10,804 nt of DNA, from NCBI GenBank assembly GCA_010093685.1, contig MU006229.1, positions 763,187 through 773,990 of the forward strand, in the 5' to 3' direction. Under the pieces are notes generated by a model. That model searched no databases, had not been told where the DNA came from, and saw only the letters and a program-made list of their open reading frames with translations. This document shows, one piece after another, positions 7,534-10,804 of the stretch. Source of the stretch: Ophiobolus disseminans. Taxonomy: Eukaryota > Ascomycota > Dothideomycetes > Pleosporales > Phaeosphaeriaceae. Within the stretch, counting starts at the first letter, position 1; every line of letters begins with the position of its first letter. The translations under genes and the position numbers were made by a program.

Positions 7534-8623
7534 TATACCCTGTAATCTAGAGTTAAGAGTTGCCTACCTATATAAAGTCGCTAGGTGTACATAGTCTATT
7601 GTTATAGGTGCGCTCTAGGTTGTTAGTGATGTAGCAGGTTGAGCCTAAGTCTAGAATAAAGAAGTGTTTTAAAGGGTAACCTTGATTGCCACTAACTTAG
7701 CATAAGGCCTTAGTAATTGCGGTGATATACTAACCTTCTAGTTATTGTTGATTGTTATTAGAGACATTCTAGATAATTAGTGTCTAGGAATCTAATCTCT
7801 TAATGTGTAGAGTTTAAGACTTTAATCTGCTCTTGCTTCTTAATGCTTCTTAAAGAATAGTGTCGTGCTTGCGCTTGTATTCTACAAGAGTGCGTATAGT
7901 AGAGTTTAGCTTCTACTATTTAGGTGCTTGGTTATTATTAATATACTAGCAATTCTTAATGTTATATACTTAGTCACATGCTAGGCACTTCTTACCTAAA
8001 GATGCCTTGTTACTAGCAGGTCTTTTGCTAGACTAAGAGGAGGATTAATTGCTCTTTCTCTTTCTACTAGGGTTTCTTTCCCTGTGTTTAGATAGCGCGC
8101 TGTTTTCTATAGCTTTAGAAGCGTCCTTCTAGCTATCCTAGGTAGTTGCACTACTATTAGCGAGAAATAAAGAGTTATCAGCTACAGCAATAAATGCCTG
8201 CTTTTTATTCACTAGTTTTAGCGGATAATTTAGGCTTATGTATTCCTAGAAGCGTTTTATTATCTCCTTTCTTGTTATAAGAGGATTAAACCTTCTAGTA
8301 TCTTAGAAGGTTGCAGCCTATGTAGGTACTGCCTTGTGTACAGCCTGCAGGAAGTCTTTAGTAATATTGTTAATATTATGTACCTTAGACACTCTATGCA
8401 CTATTGCATCTAATAATACTTTATTATATTCTACTAGCTATGTATTCTAATTGCGTGTATTGCGTATAGGCTTAAGAGCGGTGTAGTAGCGTTCGCGTGT
8501 GCGTTTCTTTTTAAGGCGATTATCAACCCTAGTAGTAAGCTTAAGGTTAGCAAGCTATTAGCGTAGTAACTGTTCTAGTAGGCAGCATGTGCGTTAGAGA
8601 TAGAGCGCAACTGTTAATTGGAT
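7534..8623 (-). pseudogene. copia gag and protease N-terminus, decayed
   Basis: One frame runs about 1.09 kb, interrupted almost exclusively by TAG and TAA. It includes a UBN2-like gag region (FLQAVHKAVP, KEIIKRF, EYISLNYPL near 8230-8400), a Ser/Lys/Arg-rich linker (SRKRKS near 8050) and a zinc knuckle KKCLACD at about 7949-7990, where the expected His codon is TAT (Tyr). Protease follows: FFILDLGSTCYI around 7640-7660. The catalytic DSG reads DLG (TTA for TCA). The frame ends at ITGYS near 7534, where LINE sequence begins. Gag forms the particle and the aspartic protease cleaves the polyprotein; neither could work here. Confidence 0.8.
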
Positions 8624-8636
8624 TAGCTAGGTGACA
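7534..8636 (-). mobile_element. copia 5' coding segment: gag to protease (copia-3 or separate)
   Basis: Minus-strand copia sequence with gag and the start of protease, without a matching 5' LTR. It has the same orientation and correct relative order to belong to the element whose 3' end lies at 6396-6925, with the LINE 3' end between. Integrase and reverse transcriptase are missing from this element. Confidence 0.75.
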
Positions 8637-8670
8637 TGCCTATTTCCTTTTTAAGGTTCAACCCCTTACA
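8637..8670 (+). repeat. 34-bp direct repeat, left copy
   Basis: The repeat starts TGCCTATTTCC and ends AACCCCTTACA. It is identical to 8963-8996 apart from one C/T difference (GGTTCAACC here, GGTTTAACC there), which is itself a CpA to TpA change. It starts with TG and ends with CA. Confidence 0.9.
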
Positions 8671-8690
8671 TTTTGAATTAACACCCCAAG

Positions 8691-8718
8691 GTCTAAAGTT
8701 CGATTCTGGCTCTAGCCA
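8691..8718 (+). other. tRNA 3'-end-like motif / possible primer-binding site
   Basis: AGTTCGATTCTGGCTCTAGCCA resembles a tRNA T-loop with B box (GTTCGATTC) followed by a 3' acceptor end. On the minus strand it starts TGGCTAGAGCCAGAATCGAA, as a primer-binding site would. The 5' strand of the T stem does not pair well and no acceptor 5' strand is found upstream, so it is not a tRNA gene. The inner TGGCT/AGCCA is also a small palindrome, which could be coincidence. Confidence 0.35.
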
Positions 8719-8808
8719 GTCGCTTTAGCTTACACCGTCGAGAGACTTGTAGGGGCAAGCAGTATTTTCACGTACCCTGCTAGCGCGAGCTAAGTGAGGG
8801 GTAATGTG

Positions 8809-8841
8809 ATGGGTTAGACCCATGCAGGACCTACTAGTAGG
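8809..8841. other. Two adjacent short palindromes
   Basis: ATGGGTTAGACCCAT (8809-8823) has 6-bp arms around a 3-bp loop, and CCTACTAGTAGG (8830-8841) is a perfect 12-bp palindrome. They lie in the middle of the unassigned 360-bp element. They could be structure in its RNA or protein-binding sites; no function is shown. Confidence 0.5.
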
Positions 8842-8962
8842 TTTGAGAGCGGCGCAGTTATGCCTTACATGTCTTCATGCTGTATAAATATCAACTACGC
8901 AAGTTAAACACTGTTGATTCAACTTGTGCCTGCCTTTTAGCCGGGGCTAGTGCATGTAGTCG

Positions 8963-8996
8963 TGCCTATTTCCTTTTTAAGGTTTAACCCCTTACA
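8963..8996 (+). repeat. 34-bp direct repeat, right copy
   Basis: See the left copy: one mismatch in 34. The flanks beyond the two repeats (GTGACA on the left, ATTTATAAG on the right) do not match, so no target-site duplication is seen. Confidence 0.9.
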
Positions 8997-9268
8997 ATTT
9001 ATAAGCAAAGAACGTTCTAGACTAGAGAATAGGATGGATGTAGAAAAGAGAACCACACGCCTTCTCTACTATCTAGCTATACGCTAGGTTCCTGTATAAG
9101 GACTAGATCTGTCCTCTTTGCAAATGCTAGTTCTAGAAGAGTTTGTTGTACCTCTTGTCTCTTTCCTATATTGTGCTGCAGAAACGAGATCTCTTCTGCT
9201 ATCTTAGTAGTAGTGCTACTATCTAAGATATCTTTGCTATAATACTGCTTCTTTTGTTGTTCTAACAT
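8997..9268 (-). pseudogene. LINE ORF2 N-terminus: AP-type endonuclease start
   Basis: The ATG at 9268-9266 opens 63 codons to a TAG at 9077. The protein has FLQHNIGKRQEVQQTLLELAF and LVLIQEPSV, the conserved first blocks (LQHN...; QEP) of the apurinic-like endonuclease that nicks target DNA for target-primed reverse transcription. The frame continues past the TAG with EGVWFSFLHPSYSLV, matching the next block (HPSY), and ends at 8997. The catalytic Glu of QEP is kept; the later His and Asp residues are absent. The ORF2 start overlaps the ORF1 stop in the string ATGTTAG. Confidence 0.8.
9262..9268 (-). promoter_or_regulatory. ORF1 stop / ORF2 start overlap (ATGTTAG)
   Basis: On the minus strand the ORF2 ATG and the ORF1 TAG share the 7-nt string ATGTTAG. 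The same string sits at the end of ORF1 in copy B (6389-6395). Its conservation suggests translation of ORF2 by termination-reinitiation; this is an inference from arrangement only. Confidence 0.55.
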
Positions 9269-10728
9269 AGTAAAGAAGCAGAAGAAGAAGAAGAAGTTAT
9301 ACTAGTAAGGTAGGGGCACTGCCTGCTTGTAGCTATATGTTCTCTATTATAGTTAACACAGCATAGCTTTTAATATTAGCATAGCCTACCTATAGTCTTA
9401 CACTCCTTGCAGCTAGCGTGATCTTTTGTGTAGTAAGACTCTACGCAGAGTTTGCATCCTTTACTTCTGCACATCTCTATATTGTGCCCTAGCTTAAAAC
9501 AGCCTTAACACTATGTTTTTGCTAAAATGTTGTAGTACTTTGTAAGGTAGGCTACTCTTTCTGCAATACTAAGCTGCTTCTAAGATAGAAGCCTTTGGCG
9601 TTCTTACTCGCTTTCTACTTTAAAGACAATAGACGCATATCTTTGATCTAGGGGTAGTAGGTGCGCAGTTGTAAGCCTTTCTTTCTTTGCTAGCCACCTA
9701 GGATTGCCTTTGATAGTTACCTTGTTAAAGGTCTTAATCTCTTTCTTAAGCGCTGCAGGAGATACAATAAACTCGTTGTGCATGTAGACTTTGTGTGCTA
9801 TAACCTGTACTAGATCCTTCTGCTTTTGCATGCCTTTATAGGTAACCTGTACAGCTGATTTCCACGTATCTGTATGCTGCAGAAGAAAGTCTGCAGTAAA
9901 CTTCTCTATAGTAGTAAGAATAAGATTCTTTCTTATTGTTAGGCGTACGCTAGCAATAACTGCTGCTGCGTTTAATACTGTTTAAAGCGCTGCATTAATA
10001 GCATTCCTCTGTGCTAGAGGATCTACTGCCTCTACTGCTGCTTTATTTGCTCTCTCTACTAGGAGCACTAGCTGTCGCCTTTTTAGGTCGTTTTAGCGTT
10101 AAGTAGCTGTTACTTTGTCTTTGCGCTATTAATGCTGTTAATGCTATTACTACTACTGCTGCTGCTACTAAGGCAGTACAGACTGTGCAGCTGTACAAAG
10201 CCCTATAGCTTTAGCATATATCTTCTTTCCTGCTAGCTTTGCAGAGTTTGTAGCAGTTACAGTATTGCTTGTAGCCTTTAGCACGTGTTCTTTTAGAGCT
10301 TAGATCTCCTTTGCTAGCTCTTTTGTAGCTGCTAAAGCTAACTCTGCTTTCCCCTGCTGTATAGACTTTGCCTGCTTAAGAAGCTCTCTTGTTGTTGTTT
10401 CTGCTATAGCGTCTTTTCTCTCTGCTAGCTTTAGAGCCTCTTAAAGTGCTTTTATGCCTTAAGAGATGCAGTATAGCTATCTTGTTTTCTAAAAAGGTAC
10501 GTCCTAAGCTAGTACCTCCTGCTGTTGTTTCTGTGGAGAGCGCTAATCAAGTGTTCGTTTTTTGCTTGGTTTTGGCTTTAGAGGCTGCTTAGCTAGCTTA
10601 TCTTAGCTGCTTTCTGTTTTATCCTCTTCTTCTAACAATAGTACATCTATCTCCATTGCGCTAGGTTGTATAGCGTGCTGAGTTACACGTGCTTGTAGAG
10701 ATCCTGTAGGAAGAATAGTAGAAGCTGT
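9262..10728 (-). pseudogene. LINE ORF1 (gag-like), full span, decayed, copy D
   Basis: The span is 1467 nt (489 codons), so net frame is kept, but many TAG/TAA stops occur and the start codon is lost (ACA at 10728-10726, where copy A has ATG). Order: acidic then basic N-terminus, charged helical region, Gln-rich tract (near 10130-10175), the open central domain 9604-9831 (VIAHKVYMHNEF, TIKGNPRWLAKKE), and about three CCHC knuckles at roughly 9300-9510 (CFKLGHNIEMC, CKLC...DHASC, NREHIATSRQC), then a Ser-rich end (TSSSSSASLLC). The knuckles bind nucleic acid in ORF1 proteins of this type. The Cys and His ligands are better preserved than in copy B. Confidence 0.85.
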
Positions 10729-10740
10729 AGTAGGCTTAGA
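10021..10740 (-). repeat. Long direct repeat of 1-720
   Basis: Aligned at a constant offset of 10020 with no indels. My hand count gives 43 mismatches in 720, about 94 percent identity; five are transversions. Most transitions are CpA/TpA or TpG/TpA, with the TpA state more often in this copy. Confidence 0.9.
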
Positions 10741-10744
10741 AGCT

Positions 10745-10804
10745 GTATGTATATATATATACGTGTGTGTGTATGTGTGTGTGTATGTGTGTGTGTATGT
10801 GTGT
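10745..10804. repeat. TA/TG microsatellite at LINE 5' UTR, copy D
   Basis: A mixed tract of TATA units then TGTG and TATG units reaches the window edge. It is the expanded counterpart of 725-757. Confidence 0.9.

Larger units (their letters stand above)
8637..8996. mobile_element. Unassigned 360-bp element bounded by 34-bp TG...CA direct repeats
   Basis: This segment separates copia gag (ending 8636) from LINE endonuclease (from 8997) and matches neither. It begins and ends with near-identical 34-bp repeats (8637-8670 and 8963-8996). Inside are a tRNA T-arm-like motif (8691-8718), two short palindromes (8809-8823, 8830-8841) and a TATAAATA string (8883-8890). No coding frame is visible and it shows much less TAG/TAA bias. 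Candidates: a solo or partial LTR pair of another LTR element read on the minus strand (LTR starts TGTAAGGGGTT), a miniature TRIM/SMART-like element, or a tRNA-derived SINE on plus. I cannot decide between them. Confidence 0.5.
8997..10804 (-). mobile_element. LINE copy D, 5' end
   Basis: A minus-strand LINE: 5' UTR microsatellite (at the right edge), full-span ORF1 and the first ~270 bp of ORF2. It ends at the 360-bp repeat-bounded element; the rest of the endonuclease, the RT and the RNase H are missing. It is collinear with copy A (offset 10020) and is the best guide to the ORF1 structure of the family. Whether the 3' end at 6926-7533 belongs to this same insertion cannot be decided. Confidence 0.85.

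Noticed and set aside
8637..8718. A functional tRNA gene
   Set aside because: Only a T-arm-like string is present; the T stem does not pair and no matching acceptor, D or anticodon arm was found.
8637..8996. 5' LTR of the adjacent minus-strand copia
   Set aside because: Its ends (TGTAAGGGG...) do not match the TGTTAGA/TCTAACA ends of the copia LTR at 6396-6592, and no similarity between the interiors was seen.
9604..9831. A stand-alone 75-residue gene
   Set aside because: It is the open middle part of LINE ORF1, with a homologous stretch in copy B at 5826-6060 and no independent start context.
10745..10804. Telomeric or subtelomeric repeat at the right edge
   Set aside because: The units are TA/TG and TATG, not TTAGGG-like, and the same tract occurs inside the LINE leader at 725-757.
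1..10804. CRISPR array or a bacterial-type operon
   Set aside because: No regularly spaced short repeats and no ribosome-binding-site-led genes; all recognisable frames are eukaryotic retrotransposon proteins.

Overview
The window looks like a transposable-element graveyard from a filamentous ascomycete (Pezizomycotina). I found no host gene, no intact coding sequence and no non-coding RNA gene. That taxonomic guess is an inference. It rests on the element types (a Tad1-like LINE with a gag-like ORF1 carrying CCHC knuckles, plus Ty1/copia elements) and on mutations typical of repeat-induced point mutation (RIP). Long recognisable frames are broken almost only by TAG and TAA at places where Gln or Trp codons are expected. 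Two collinear LINE copies (1-720 and 10021-10740) differ, by my hand count, at 43 sites with no indel, and about 30 of those are CpA/TpA or TpG/TpA differences.

Layout, left to right. (1) 1-1246, minus strand: the 5' end of a LINE (N-terminal ORF1 plus 5' UTR with a TATG/TG microsatellite), running off the left edge. (2) 1251-3250, plus strand: a 5'-truncated copia element with reverse transcriptase, RNase H, a polypurine tract and a 215-bp 3' LTR. (3) 3251-4412, minus strand: a second copia pol fragment (post-integrase linker into RT) cut at the RT catalytic motif. (4) 4413-6395, plus strand: a LINE 5' UTR and a whole decayed ORF1. (5) 6396-6925, minus strand: the 3' end of a copia element with its 197-bp LTR, abutting the ORF1 stop codon. 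(6) 6926-7533, minus strand: a 5'-truncated LINE 3' end with ORF2 C-terminal zinc finger, 3' UTR and poly(A). (7) 7534-8636, minus strand: copia gag and the start of protease. (8) 8637-8996: a 360-bp segment bounded by 34-bp direct repeats starting TG and ending CA, with a tRNA-like or primer-binding-site-like motif; I cannot assign it to a family. (9) 8997-10804, minus strand: the 5' end of a LINE (5' UTR microsatellite, complete-length but decayed ORF1, ORF2 start with the endonuclease N-terminus).

Parts 1-4 form a long imperfect inverted repeat: LINE 5' end joined to copia on the left, and copia joined to LINE 5' end on the right, around a centre occupied by the rest of the plus-strand copia and its LTR. 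Parts 5-7 can be read as one minus-strand copia remnant whose middle is replaced by the LINE 3' end. The genes do not work together as a system. What is interesting is the architecture of nested insertions, the base-level record of RIP, and the unassigned 360-bp repeat-bounded element.
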